Assembly (NCBI RefSeq): GCF_017877355.1
Contig: NZ_JAGIPR010000008.1
Location: 1-64,000 of the forward strand
From: Chryseobacterium jejuense
Lineage (GTDB): Bacteria > Bacteroidota > Bacteroidia > Flavobacteriales > Weeksellaceae
Direction of reading: 5' to 3'
DNA: 64,000 bases
Below the pieces are notes generated by a model. It worked only from the letters and a program-made list of their open reading frames with translations. It was not told the DNA's origin and did not search any database. Of this stretch, positions 37,301 to 45,005 are shown piece after piece; position 1 is the first letter of the stretch; every line of letters starts with the position of its first letter. The position numbers were made by a program, and so were the translations under genes.

Positions 37301-38001
37301 AACAGTTTGAACTGGATGTTCTTCCTTTATACATTCACGGAAATTCGGAAGTATTACCCAAAGGGGATTTCATTATCTATGACGGAAGCATTACAGTAAA
37401 AGTGGGAGAAAGAATCAATAAAGATGATCTGAACTTTGGTAAAAATTATTCTGAGAGAACAAAAAAGATCAATGCTTACTACAGAGAAGAATTCACCAAA
37501 CTGAGGGAAGAAATTGAAGATGAAAATTATTTTAAAAAGCAGTTATTCCTAAGCTATTTATATAAGGATAATGAAGTAGTGACAGAAGTAAAGAAAGACT
37601 TCAATGCCAATAAATCGGTTTACTTTGAATTGAATAAACATATTGCTGTGGATGCCAACATTCTGCATATTGCTGATGATTTTGGACAAAAAGATGCTTT
37701 ACTTACTCTTTATCAGGCCAGCAGAAGAATTTTTTCGTGGATTAGAAATGAAAATAAAAGAGCAACAGCCTCCAATAATTATCTGGTAAAAAGGAGAAAA
37801 ATAAACTATATAAAAGATCTGTCTGAAGTGAATAAGAAGATTGATGTTCTCTTGGTTTCTGATGACAGTTTTAACATCAGCGATCTTGAGATTCTTCCTG
37901 AAACCATCATTTTCATCAATACAACAAACAAGGCAATAGAAAGTAAAAATCATACATTAAAATTCAGTTCTGAAGCATTAAAAGTATTTAAAACTGAATA
38001 A
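34348..38001 (+). CDS. MMPL/RND-type exporter fused to PlsC-like acyltransferase
   Basis: This 1217 aa protein has three parts. Residues 1-820 are an MMPL/RND-type lipid exporter: a first membrane helix (about 14-34), a periplasmic domain, a helix block (about 265-410), one helix near 430-450, a second periplasmic domain, then a second block (about 665-800) containing FGVGDDFSIFL. Residues about 850-1060 are a PlsC/LPLAT domain with HTSFLD (His896, Asp901) and FPEAERS. Residues about 1075-1217 resemble a degenerate Rossmann methyltransferase. MMPL exporters are standard in aryl polyene and flexirubin clusters. The fused acyltransferase could form the ester that links polyene and resorcinol or a lipid, which is inference. 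Confidence 0.85.
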   Translation: MHRFFIFLYYLISRNKILSVFTALGIALLCLFFASKINFEEDINQIIPKNEKSDLTAKVLKQLNFSDKIIVIIENKSNEDSFQLSETADTFLQKTEPLQKYIGSIQGKINDNEISETFDFVNQNLPLFLNENDYKEIERKLQKDSIAKQIEDNYISLVSPTSLVTKEFIKKDPLGLTFLGIKKLNALNISKDFKLEDSYIVTKDGKNLLLFIEPKNKSNDTKANEAFVDQLNTIKNNLNKQFRGKTEISYFGSPVIAVANAKQIKKDIQNTVVISMTVLLVLLIYYFRNFFTPIIVFLPTVFSVLLALLVLYFIKDKISAISLSVGAILIGITIDYALHILTHYKHNNNIEELYKEITKPIILSSATTAVSFLCLVFVRSEALKDLGLFAAITVILSSVSALIIVPQLYKPKHVKEKLNTNFIDKIGSYPYEKNKPLIIGCSIIILACLFGFRHVGFNEDIGDLNYIPKEMKISEAKLQKLSDITSKSIYTISYGNSEEQVLARNSQLNIFLEQEKKEGKILSYNSIGSIVLSEKDQQKKIEEWKSFWNDNKKNQTVSELISNGNKFGFNSSAFDNFNEVLNKNYSTLDIKDYEKVKALQISEFMSNENGFYTVSNVVKVDENKRDAFIKDIEKKHNAIAIDRQQMNENFLGLLKKDFNTLINYSLLAIILTIIVFFRNFELTILTMFPIVLTGVVTAGILYFLGLELNIFSTVVCTLVFGVGDDFSIFLTQAMQKEHTTGKNELPTYRTSIILAVFTTILSIGSLIFAKHPALHSLALVALIGMFSVIIITSTLYPFWFRLLITNRSKKGLSPITFRLFLRAVFSFLYYGLGGLVFSAFGSIFIKNSKGKTLDIIKLILAKFLTSVLYSSPLVKKKVIKNPAEDFSKPAVIIANHTSFLDTLAIAMATHKIIYLVNDWVYQSPVFGRLVRALGFYPVSQGIENGMDQLKEKIAQGYSLVVFPEAERSYSNDVKRFHKGAFYLAEQFELDVLPLYIHGNSEVLPKGDFIIYDGSITVKVGERINKDDLNFGKNYSERTKKINAYYREEFTKLREEIEDENYFKKQLFLSYLYKDNEVVTEVKKDFNANKSVYFELNKHIAVDANILHIADDFGQKDALLTLYQASRRIFSWIRNENKRATASNNYLVKRRKINYIKDLSEVNKKIDVLLVSDDSFNISDLEILPETIIFINTTNKAIESKNHTLKFSSEALKVFKTE

Positions 38002-38016
38002 TAAATATGAAAAACA

Positions 38017-38024
38017 TATTTTTG
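38017..38024 (+). promoter_or_regulatory. candidate -7 box ahead of darA
   Basis: TATTTTTG (TAnnTTTG) lies 19 nt before the darA ATG. No TTG at -33 (the site reads CTG), so this is a possible secondary promoter only. Confidence 0.35.
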
Positions 38025-38043
38025 TAAACACTAAAAAGATTCC

Positions 38044-38958
38044 ATGAAAAAAAATATCCTTGTCATATATTATTCTCAAACCGGCCAGCTGGAGGATATT
38101 GTGAGAAATATTGCCAAGCCTTTTGAAACTCAAAAGGAAGAATATGATGTTACGTATTATAATATTAAGCTAAAGGAAGATTTTCCTTTTCCGTGGCCAA
38201 GTGATGTTTTTTTCAACACCTTTCCGGAATCTTATTTACAAATACCTAAGGAAATTGTACCGCCTTCAGAAGAAATCCTTAACAAAAAGTATGACCTCAT
38301 CCTGTTCGGATATCAGGTGTGGTATCTCACCCCCTCTATCCCGATTATTTCATTTTTGAAAAGTGGTTATGCAGAGCGCATCCTGAAAGACACTCCTGTA
38401 GTCACCATTTCCGGAACCCGAAATATGTGGATGCTTTCTCAGGAAAAACTGAAAGTATATTTAAAAGACTTAAAAGCCCAACTTGTAGGGAATATTGCAC
38501 TAGTAGACCGGCATGATAATTATACCAGCGTACTGACTATTCTTCGCTGGCTGACCACAGGACAAAAGGAAAAATCTGGTATGCTTCCGGCAGCAGGAGT
38601 TTCGGAGGAAGAAATTACAGGTTCTGTAAAATATGGAGAGATTATCGAAAAGCATTTTAAAAACAATGACCTGGAAAATTTACAACCAGATCTTGTAAAA
38701 AATGGTGCTATTGAAATCCGTCCGTTTTTAGTGCGTGTAGAAAAGGTAGGGAACAAGATTTTCACAGTATGGTCTCATCTGATTATCAAGAAAAAAGAGA
38801 AACGCCCATTGCTGATAAAATTCTTTAAGGTATATTTGATGGCTGCGATATGGATCATCTCACCTGTCGTTTTGGTGTTACACCTGCTTACAACCCCTAT
38901 ATTTTGGTTTAAAAGACAAAAACAAAAAAGATATTTACAAGGAATTAATTTAAAATAG
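38044..38958 (+). CDS. darA: dialkylresorcinol condensing enzyme DarA
   Basis: This 304 aa protein opens MKKNILVIYYSQTGQLEDIVRNIAKPFE, a flavodoxin-like phosphate-binding loop, and continues with LILFGYQVWYLTPSIPIISFLKS and TPVVTISGTRNMW, the flavodoxin core. Proteins of this kind paired with a FabH-like ketosynthase are the DarA partners of DarB. Together they condense two beta-keto acyl chains into a 2,5-dialkylcyclohexane-1,3-dione, later aromatised to dialkylresorcinol. The C-terminal third has two hydrophobic stretches (VYLMAAIWIISPVVLVLHLLTTPIFWF) that probably sit in the membrane. darB begins 1 nt after the stop. The call rests on fold, partner and cluster rather than catalytic residues. 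Confidence 0.88.
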   Translation: MKKNILVIYYSQTGQLEDIVRNIAKPFETQKEEYDVTYYNIKLKEDFPFPWPSDVFFNTFPESYLQIPKEIVPPSEEILNKKYDLILFGYQVWYLTPSIPIISFLKSGYAERILKDTPVVTISGTRNMWMLSQEKLKVYLKDLKAQLVGNIALVDRHDNYTSVLTILRWLTTGQKEKSGMLPAAGVSEEEITGSVKYGEIIEKHFKNNDLENLQPDLVKNGAIEIRPFLVRVEKVGNKIFTVWSHLIIKKKEKRPLLIKFFKVYLMAAIWIISPVVLVLHLLTTPIFWFKRQKQKRYLQGINLK

Positions 38959-38959
38959 A

Positions 38960-40099
38960 ATGTACGACGTATTTATAACAAAAGCTTCAAAATTTTTACC
39001 CAATGAACCGGTATCAAATGAGGAAATGGAAACATATCTGGGGCTTATCAATGACGCACCTTCTAAAGCCAGATCACTTATTTTAAGAAATAATAAAATC
39101 ACCACAAGATATTACGCTTTAGATAAAGAAGGAAATCCTACACACTCCAATGCACAGCTTACTGCAAAGGCAATCGAAGGACTTTTTGATGAGAATTTCA
39201 AAAAGGAAGATATGAAATTATTATCCGTGGGAACTACTTCTCCGGATCAGATTCAGCCTTCACATGCTTCTATGGTTCATGGTGAACTGAACATCGGGAA
39301 ATCGATTGAGATCAATACAGCTACCGGACTTTGCAACTCAGGGATGAATGCCCTTAACTACGGATTCCTTTCTGTAAGAGCCGGTGTACAGGAAAGTGCT
39401 GTATGTGCAGGTTCTGAAAGAATGTCTGCATGGATGACTGCTGATAAATTCAACCATGAAGCTGAAAATTTAAAATTATTAGAAGAAAGACCTATCATCG
39501 CTTTCAAAAGAGAATTCCTTAGATGGATGCTTTCTGACGGAGCAGGTGCTTTCTTATTAGAAAATAAACCTAGAGAAAACGGTATATCTTTAAGAGTGGA
39601 ATTCATTGATTTCTATTCTTATGCTCACGAGATCGAAGCATGTATGTATGCAGGATGTGAAAAGCAGGAAGACGGAAGCTTAAAATCATGGGCAGATTAT
39701 CCATCTGATTCCTGGTTGAAGGACTCTATTTTCGCCATTAAACAAGACACTAAAATCCTTGATAAATATATTCTCGTAAAAGGTGCTGAAAGCTTAAGAG
39801 CTTCTTTCGATAAACATAATCTGGATCCTGAAAAAATTGACCATGTATTGGCCCATATCTCTTCAGGCTATTTCAAAGATGGATTGAAAGAAGAATTCGC
39901 TAAAAAAGGGATGGATTTTCCTGCTGAAAAATGGTTCTACAACCTTTCTGACATAGGAAATATCGGGGCTGGATCTATCTTCGTAGCATTAGAGGAACTG
40001 ATGAACTCCGGAACACTGAAAAAAGGAGAAAAAGTACTTCTTTGCGTTCCTGAAAGTGGAAGATTTGCCTATTCTTGTTCTTTATTAACAGTCTGCTAA
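38960..40099 (+). CDS. darB: beta-ketoacyl-ACP synthase III, dialkylresorcinol type (DarB)
   Basis: This 379 aa FabH-like ketosynthase has the nucleophilic Cys in ATGLCNSGMNALNYG and the later catalytic positions in HVLAHISSGYFKDGL and NLSDIGNIGAGSIFVALEEL, in place of the usual FabH HQANxRI and NxGNTSAAS. DarB homologues carry out the chain-joining step of dialkylresorcinol formation with DarA. It is followed, with a 1-nt TAATG overlap, by a hotdog dehydratase, so translation is coupled. Length and the N-terminal PNEPVSNEEMETYLG are as expected. Confidence 0.9.
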   Translation: MYDVFITKASKFLPNEPVSNEEMETYLGLINDAPSKARSLILRNNKITTRYYALDKEGNPTHSNAQLTAKAIEGLFDENFKKEDMKLLSVGTTSPDQIQPSHASMVHGELNIGKSIEINTATGLCNSGMNALNYGFLSVRAGVQESAVCAGSERMSAWMTADKFNHEAENLKLLEERPIIAFKREFLRWMLSDGAGAFLLENKPRENGISLRVEFIDFYSYAHEIEACMYAGCEKQEDGSLKSWADYPSDSWLKDSIFAIKQDTKILDKYILVKGAESLRASFDKHNLDPEKIDHVLAHISSGYFKDGLKEEFAKKGMDFPAEKWFYNLSDIGNIGAGSIFVALEELMNSGTLKKGEKVLLCVPESGRFAYSCSLLTVC

Positions 40100-40530
40100 T
40101 GGAAAACAGACTGCCAACATCCGATAAAGATTTTGTACAAAGCCTTATCCCACAACGTGCGCCATTTGTAATGGTACATGAGCTGTCAGAATATTCTGAA
40201 AACCATCTTATTTCCGGTTTTGAAATAAAAGAAGATAATCTTTTTGTTCATGACGGATTTTTTCAGGCTTCAGGGCTTATTGAACATCAGGCACAAAGTG
40301 TAGCACTGCATACAGGTTATAAGTATTATCTGCTTGGAAAAGATGCTCCTACAGGATATATTGGAGCCATTAAATCTTTTGAAGCCGAAATATTGCCTAA
40401 AATTGGAGATCAACTGAAATCTGAGGTAACCATCCTCAATGAAGTAATGGGAGTAACGCTTGTAGATATCGTCACCAAATTAAATGGTGAAGTAATTGCA
40501 AAATCTCAAATGAAAACTGCTGTAAAATAA
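40099..40530 (+). CDS. hotdog 3-hydroxyacyl-ACP dehydratase (ApeP-like, copy 1)
   Basis: This encodes 143 aa from the ATG at 40099 that overlaps the darB stop. The single hotdog domain has LIPQRAPFVMVHEL at the start, a FEIKEDNLFVHDGFFQASGLIEHQAQS centre and a GAIKSFEAEILPKIGDQL strand pair. The GLIExxAQ helix holds the acidic residue expected of FabA/FabZ-type dehydratases. In aryl polyene synthesis a dehydratase removes water after each ketoreduction to leave the conjugated double bond. It is clearly related to the next gene. One of the pair may have become structural, or they may form a heterodimer. Confidence 0.8.
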   Translation: MENRLPTSDKDFVQSLIPQRAPFVMVHELSEYSENHLISGFEIKEDNLFVHDGFFQASGLIEHQAQSVALHTGYKYYLLGKDAPTGYIGAIKSFEAEILPKIGDQLKSEVTILNEVMGVTLVDIVTKLNGEVIAKSQMKTAVK

Positions 40531-40536
40531 CTTTTA

Positions 40537-40980
40537 ATGGAAATCAGGGAAGAAAATATCATCAATATTCACAACTTTTTACCGCATCGTGAACCGATGC
40601 TTATGGCAGACTATATCCTGGAACTGACCAAGGAAAAAGTAGTGACTTCCTTTGAAATAAAAGAAGACAATATCTTTGTTCATAACAATGAATTGGCTGA
40701 AGCAGGCTTAATTGAAAACCTCGCTCAAACCTGCTCATCTATCCTTGGACAAAGCTTCTTCGAAAACCCGGAAGCAGATACCAAAGTGATAGGCTTTATC
40801 ACCAATATCAAAAAGATTGAGATTTTCGGACTTCCAAAAGTAAATGACAAGATCATTTCAAAAGCATCACTGATTTCCCAGTTTGAAAATATCTGCCACA
40901 TCTTCTGCGAAACCTTCAACAATGATGAGTTGTTGATTCGGGCAGAGATTAACCTGTTTATCCAGGAGGTAAAATCGTAA
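40537..40980 (+). CDS. hotdog 3-hydroxyacyl-ACP dehydratase (copy 2)
   Basis: This 147 aa hotdog protein begins 6 nt after copy 1. Its central block VTSFEIKEDNIFVHNNELAEAGLIENLAQ is closely similar to the same block of copy 1, and its opening HNFLPHREPMLMADYI is the family's catalytic His region (PHREP), where copy 1 has PQRAP. Copy 2 thus keeps the histidine that copy 1 appears to lack, while both keep the GLIExxAQ glutamate. A pair of unequal subunits is a reasonable inference. It ends the first part of the plus-strand arm and is followed by a strong terminator. Confidence 0.8.
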   Translation: MEIREENIINIHNFLPHREPMLMADYILELTKEKVVTSFEIKEDNIFVHNNELAEAGLIENLAQTCSSILGQSFFENPEADTKVIGFITNIKKIEIFGLPKVNDKIISKASLISQFENICHIFCETFNNDELLIRAEINLFIQEVKS

Positions 40981-41001
40981 AAAAGAAAAGAAAAAGATTA
41001 T

Positions 41002-41035
41002 AAAAGCTGTACGTTTTGTGCAGCTTTTGTTTTTT
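41002..41035 (+). terminator. terminator after the dar/dehydratase unit
   Basis: AAAAGCTGTAC (41002-41012) pairs with 41018-41028 with one G-U pair and a 5-nt loop, followed by GTTTTTT. The stem starts 21 nt past the stop. Confidence 0.9.
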
Positions 41036-41146
41036 AATGATTAGTTTTTAACGTAATGATCGCAAGGGTAAACAACATCATATTTCACGTGAAACATTCT
41101 ACAATTCCGTGGAACACTCACTATCAGACAAGTAGGCTATTCAAAC

Positions 41147-41175
41147 AAAAAAGTGGAACATTTCTGCTCCACTTT
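41147..41175 (-). terminator. terminator of the M16 peptidase gene
   Basis: AAAGTGGA (41150-41157) pairs with TCCACTTT (41168-41175), followed by T-rich sequence on the minus strand, 22 nt past the peptidase stop. Confidence 0.75.
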
Positions 41176-41197
41176 ACCTATTATTAAAACTAAAATA

Positions 41198-44110
41198 TTA
41201 GTATCCGAAGATCTCTTCAAGAGACACTTCCTGGAATGTTCCCATCTTGTTGATAGATTCCATATTCAGGTTTTCTTTTTTACCGATAATTGCTGTATTG
41301 TATTGTACAGGTTTTACTTCTGTATTATAGAACCCAGTCAGCTGAGGCAATGTCAATCCCTGGATTTCAGCATATGTATCTTTTCTCAAGTCATAATCAA
41401 CCCCTAATTTTTTAAGTGCTAACTGGCTGAAGAAAATATTAGTTCTGTTAATCCTGTTGGAAGCGATCTGCTTTAATGCTGAACCTCTTGCGTTTTCGAA
41501 CTGCGTTGGAATTTGTGGTAACTCCGCCATTAGTTCGCTCATTGCACTTACAGCTAATGGAAGTTTATTTGCCTGCGTTCCGATATAATTCGTGATATAG
41601 TTAGCATGCCCTTTTTCTGAAGCATTTGCATAAGAAACATAGGCAGAATACGCTAAAGACTTACTTTCTCTGATTTCCTGGAAAACGATAGAAGACAATC
41701 CTCTTCCGAAATATTCATTGAAAACATTGGCTTTTCCAAAGTTGCTTAGATTTACAGGACTTCCTTTCGCTACTTTAGCCATTTCCATCTGTACCATGTC
41801 ATAATTCGTGAAATATACATTTCCAGTTGTTGCAGGCTCTGCATATTCCTTAGCTTTTGCAGGCTGTAGACTTGCGTTTACAATATAAGGCTGTACCGCT
41901 TTCTCCATTCCTGCTTTGTCCTGTCCATAAAGAAGTACCTCGTAAGGATATTGATTCAGCGTTTTTATTTTTTTCATTAACTCTACAGCATCAATGCTTT
42001 CAAGACGAGCTTTAGAAATTACATCTGTCATTCTTGAGTCTTTCCCATATTTTGCATAGTTGGAAAGAGCACCCATAATTCTCACTTTATCTTTTTTAGC
42101 AACTTCTCTGGCTTCAAGAATTGTTTTTACAGTTTGGCTGTAAATCGCTTTATCCGCTTTTACGTTTGTCATCCAATGATTCATCAGCTCCACCCCTTTC
42201 TTCATATTGCTTTCAAGCCCAGATAAAGTAACCGTAGTTTGATCGTTGGAAGTTCTGAAACTGTAAGAAATTCCTAACTTATAAAACTCTTCTTTCAACT
42301 GCTCCGGAGTATATTTATCTGTTCCAAGATATTCGAAAACAGTTCCTGCTAACGAAAGTTCCTTATCATTGTCTGTTCCGAAAGGGAAAACATAACTTAC
42401 CTGAGCAATTTCATTGTATTTATTCTTTACAAAACTTAAGGTCTTATCTTTTACCTTCGAAGTCTGAATTGCTGTTTTATAATCAATGAATTCCGGTTTG
42501 ATTTCAGTAACCTTAGTATTTAAAATATCTTTAAGGAAAGGTGATTGAGCTTCTCTGTTCAGTTTAATAGGAGTAATTCCTGGATTTTGTACGCGAACAA
42601 GTTTATCATTTACTCCTTTCTCTTTGTACACTACCACATAGTTATCCTTAAAGAAATCATTCGCAAACTTCACTACATCAGCCTTAGTGATCTTTTCATA
42701 CTGATTGATCTCATCCAGCTCCTGTTCCCAAGTTCTTCCTTTGATATAAGAATCATAAAGCTCAGTCGCCAAACCATCAGCAGTTTCCAGCCCTTTCATA
42801 CGCTGAACTTTTTTATCATTTACGATAGCTTTTAGCATCCAATCCGGAAACTGTCCTTTTTTAACAAGATCAAGCTGATCCAATAATAATTTTTTAGCCT
42901 CATCAAAGCTTTGTCCCTCTTTAGGAGTCACTACTAATGCAAACGTTCCATACATTTTGAATGGAGATTCGTAAGCTCCTGCTCCTAATGTTTTTTGCTT
43001 TTGGTTGATATTAAGGTCAATTAAACCGGCATCACCTCTGTTGCTTAAAATCTCAGCTACAACATCTGCCAGTCTCGCTTCCTGGCTTCCGTATGAATCT
43101 GTTCTCCACGCCATCGTCATTCTCTGAGTAGATGGACTTTTTACTGTTCTGGAAACAATTTGAGTCATTGGCTCTTCTGTTACCATCTTTTTCATCGGAA
43201 GTTCCTTGTATTTGAAAGCTCCGAAATATTGGTCAACTAATTTTATAGTTTTGTCAAAATCAAGATCTCCAACCAATACTACCGCCATGTTATTAGGCAC
43301 ATAATACGTATCAAAATACTTATGAATAGCTATCATTGATGGGCTCTTCAGGTGTTCAGAAGTACCGATAGTAGTTTGCTGTCCGTTAGGATGTTTTGGA
43401 AAAAGAGCTTCCATCAATGCATAGTTTACCAAACGTCCGTCATTATCCTGTGCCCTGTTGTATTCCTCATACACCGCTTCCAATTCAGTATGGAAAAGGC
43501 GAAGTACCAGTTCCGAAAAACGTTCCTTCTCAACTCTTAGCCATTTTTCAAGTTCGTTAGATGGAATATTGTTTTTGTAAACCGTTTCATCCAGCCAGGT
43601 ATGAGCATTCGTTCCCGTAGCTCCTAACGAAGAAATAGCTTTATCATATTCATTCGCAATTGCAAATTTTGAAGCCTCCTGAGATACCTCATCAATCTTT
43701 TTGTAAAGCTCTTTTTTCTTTGCCGGATCTTTTTCTGCCTTATGCTGTTCATAAAGGTCAGAAATCTGCTGTAGCAAAGCTTTTTCCTTTGCCCAATCCT
43801 GAGTTCCAAGCTTTGAAGTTCCTTTGAAAACCATATGCTCTAAGTAGTGGGCCAATCCTGTATTATCACTAGGATCATTGTTTGATCCCGTTCTCACCGG
43901 AATATAAGTCTGGATTCTTGGAGCATCTTCATTTTTAGCCAGATAAACCTTTAATCCGTTTTTCAGGGTATACACTCTTACCCCTGCCAGGTCATTCTTT
44001 ACCGTTTCATACGTATAGCCCTGGGTATCTGTTAGTTTTTGAGTATCGAATTTCTGAGCCATAGCACTAAGCATACAGAAAAGCGAAACAGAAATAAAAA
44101 GTTTCTTCAT
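41198..44110 (-). CDS. periplasmic M16-family zinc metallopeptidase
   Basis: This 970 aa pitrilysin/insulinase-type protease has a signal peptide (MKKLFISVSLFCMLSAMAQ). The inverted zinc motif HxxEH is HYLEH at residues 88-92, and the third ligand probably lies in the following ELEAVYEEYNRA region. A second, non-catalytic M16 half begins near residue 540 (FVKNKYNEIAQVSYVFPFG ... GKANVFNEYFGRGLSSIVFQEIRESKSLAYSAY), as in two-domain family members. It degrades peptides in the periplasm. It lies on the minus strand inside the pigment cluster, between two plus-strand units, and has its own terminator, so it is probably an unrelated passenger. Confidence 0.92.
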   Translation of the reverse strand: MKKLFISVSLFCMLSAMAQKFDTQKLTDTQGYTYETVKNDLAGVRVYTLKNGLKVYLAKNEDAPRIQTYIPVRTGSNNDPSDNTGLAHYLEHMVFKGTSKLGTQDWAKEKALLQQISDLYEQHKAEKDPAKKKELYKKIDEVSQEASKFAIANEYDKAISSLGATGTNAHTWLDETVYKNNIPSNELEKWLRVEKERFSELVLRLFHTELEAVYEEYNRAQDNDGRLVNYALMEALFPKHPNGQQTTIGTSEHLKSPSMIAIHKYFDTYYVPNNMAVVLVGDLDFDKTIKLVDQYFGAFKYKELPMKKMVTEEPMTQIVSRTVKSPSTQRMTMAWRTDSYGSQEARLADVVAEILSNRGDAGLIDLNINQKQKTLGAGAYESPFKMYGTFALVVTPKEGQSFDEAKKLLLDQLDLVKKGQFPDWMLKAIVNDKKVQRMKGLETADGLATELYDSYIKGRTWEQELDEINQYEKITKADVVKFANDFFKDNYVVVYKEKGVNDKLVRVQNPGITPIKLNREAQSPFLKDILNTKVTEIKPEFIDYKTAIQTSKVKDKTLSFVKNKYNEIAQVSYVFPFGTDNDKELSLAGTVFEYLGTDKYTPEQLKEEFYKLGISYSFRTSNDQTTVTLSGLESNMKKGVELMNHWMTNVKADKAIYSQTVKTILEAREVAKKDKVRIMGALSNYAKYGKDSRMTDVISKARLESIDAVELMKKIKTLNQYPYEVLLYGQDKAGMEKAVQPYIVNASLQPAKAKEYAEPATTGNVYFTNYDMVQMEMAKVAKGSPVNLSNFGKANVFNEYFGRGLSSIVFQEIRESKSLAYSAYVSYANASEKGHANYITNYIGTQANKLPLAVSAMSELMAELPQIPTQFENARGSALKQIASNRINRTNIFFSQLALKKLGVDYDLRKDTYAEIQGLTLPQLTGFYNTEVKPVQYNTAIIGKKENLNMESINKMGTFQEVSLEEIFGY

Positions 44111-44549
44111 AGTGGTTATTTAATAATTTTTATATTCAAATTTCTAATCCATTAGTCTTATAACAGGAGACACTTGTTACAGTTTACTCCGTCATAAACA
44201 TGCATCATAAGTATTAACAGTATTTCTTAAGATTTCATTACAATCAAATAGTTAAACATCTCTGAGGGAAAAACTGAAGAAAACAAAGATTTCCCTTAAT
44301 AGTATAAACCACAACAGAGATTCCAATATCAAATTACACCCAATGAAACCGGAGAAAAACAATCATTATCTTTATCATTAAATTTTGAACAGAAAATCTG
44401 ATACAGCCTTTATTTCAACGTAATTCTATCATAAAAGCAAGTACAATTTTCATATTATGTATTTTCACTATTTTAGCCACCTGATTAAAATAATCAAAAA
44501 CAGGTGAGCTCTATTTCATCTGGAACCTAAAAAATTAAACATTAGTCAG
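44111..44549. other. intergenic region between divergent M16 and pigment genes
   Basis: This stretch of about 440 bases must hold the promoters of the M16 gene and the 44550 operon. No perfect TAnnTTTG box was found; TAAATTTTG near 44380 is one base too long. Nothing else is recognisable. Confidence 0.4.
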
Positions 44550-44954
44550 ATGAAAAAACAAGACCTACCTCAAGACGAAAGTAATCTGAAATCAGCCAAC
44601 ATGACAGAAGTTCTGTATGTAACGGATGAAAATGATAATTATACAACTGCAAACAGTACAGGCTGGGATGCTAAAAAAGCTGCTTTAGATGAGTCTATGG
44701 AGCTTATTTATGAGAGAATTGAAGAAGCAAAACAAAGCGTTGCCAATAATATTGTAAGCCCCATCGTTTATTTTATGGAACTTAATAAAATGGACCTTGG
44801 AGTACTCGCCTCTTATGTAGGAATGTGGCAATGGAGGGTAAAAAGACATTTTAAACCCAAAGCATTTAAAACACTGAGTGAAACTGCACTGAAAAAATAT
44901 GCCGATGCATTTGGAATTTCAGTCAATGAACTAAAAAAATTCGACGGGAAATAA
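44550..44954 (+). CDS. small HTH-like protein, possible pigment regulator
   Basis: This 134 aa protein has no signal peptide. The N-terminal half is acidic and helical (about 50-75, ESMELIYERIEEAKQSVANN). The C-terminal half (about 75-130) resembles a lambda-repressor-type helix-turn-helix: FMELNKMDLGVLASYVGMWQWRVKRHF followed by LKKYADAFGISVNELKKF, the last being a common closing helix of XRE domains. It would be the first gene of the unit that runs through BtrH-like, ABC transporter and ketosynthase genes, so local regulation is plausible. The HTH call is from pattern only. Confidence 0.6.
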   Translation: MKKQDLPQDESNLKSANMTEVLYVTDENDNYTTANSTGWDAKKAALDESMELIYERIEEAKQSVANNIVSPIVYFMELNKMDLGVLASYVGMWQWRVKRHFKPKAFKTLSETALKKYADAFGISVNELKKFDGK

Positions 44955-45005
44955 ATAAAGTGATACATCCATTTTATTTACCTATGAAAAAGATATAAAC
45001 TGCAA

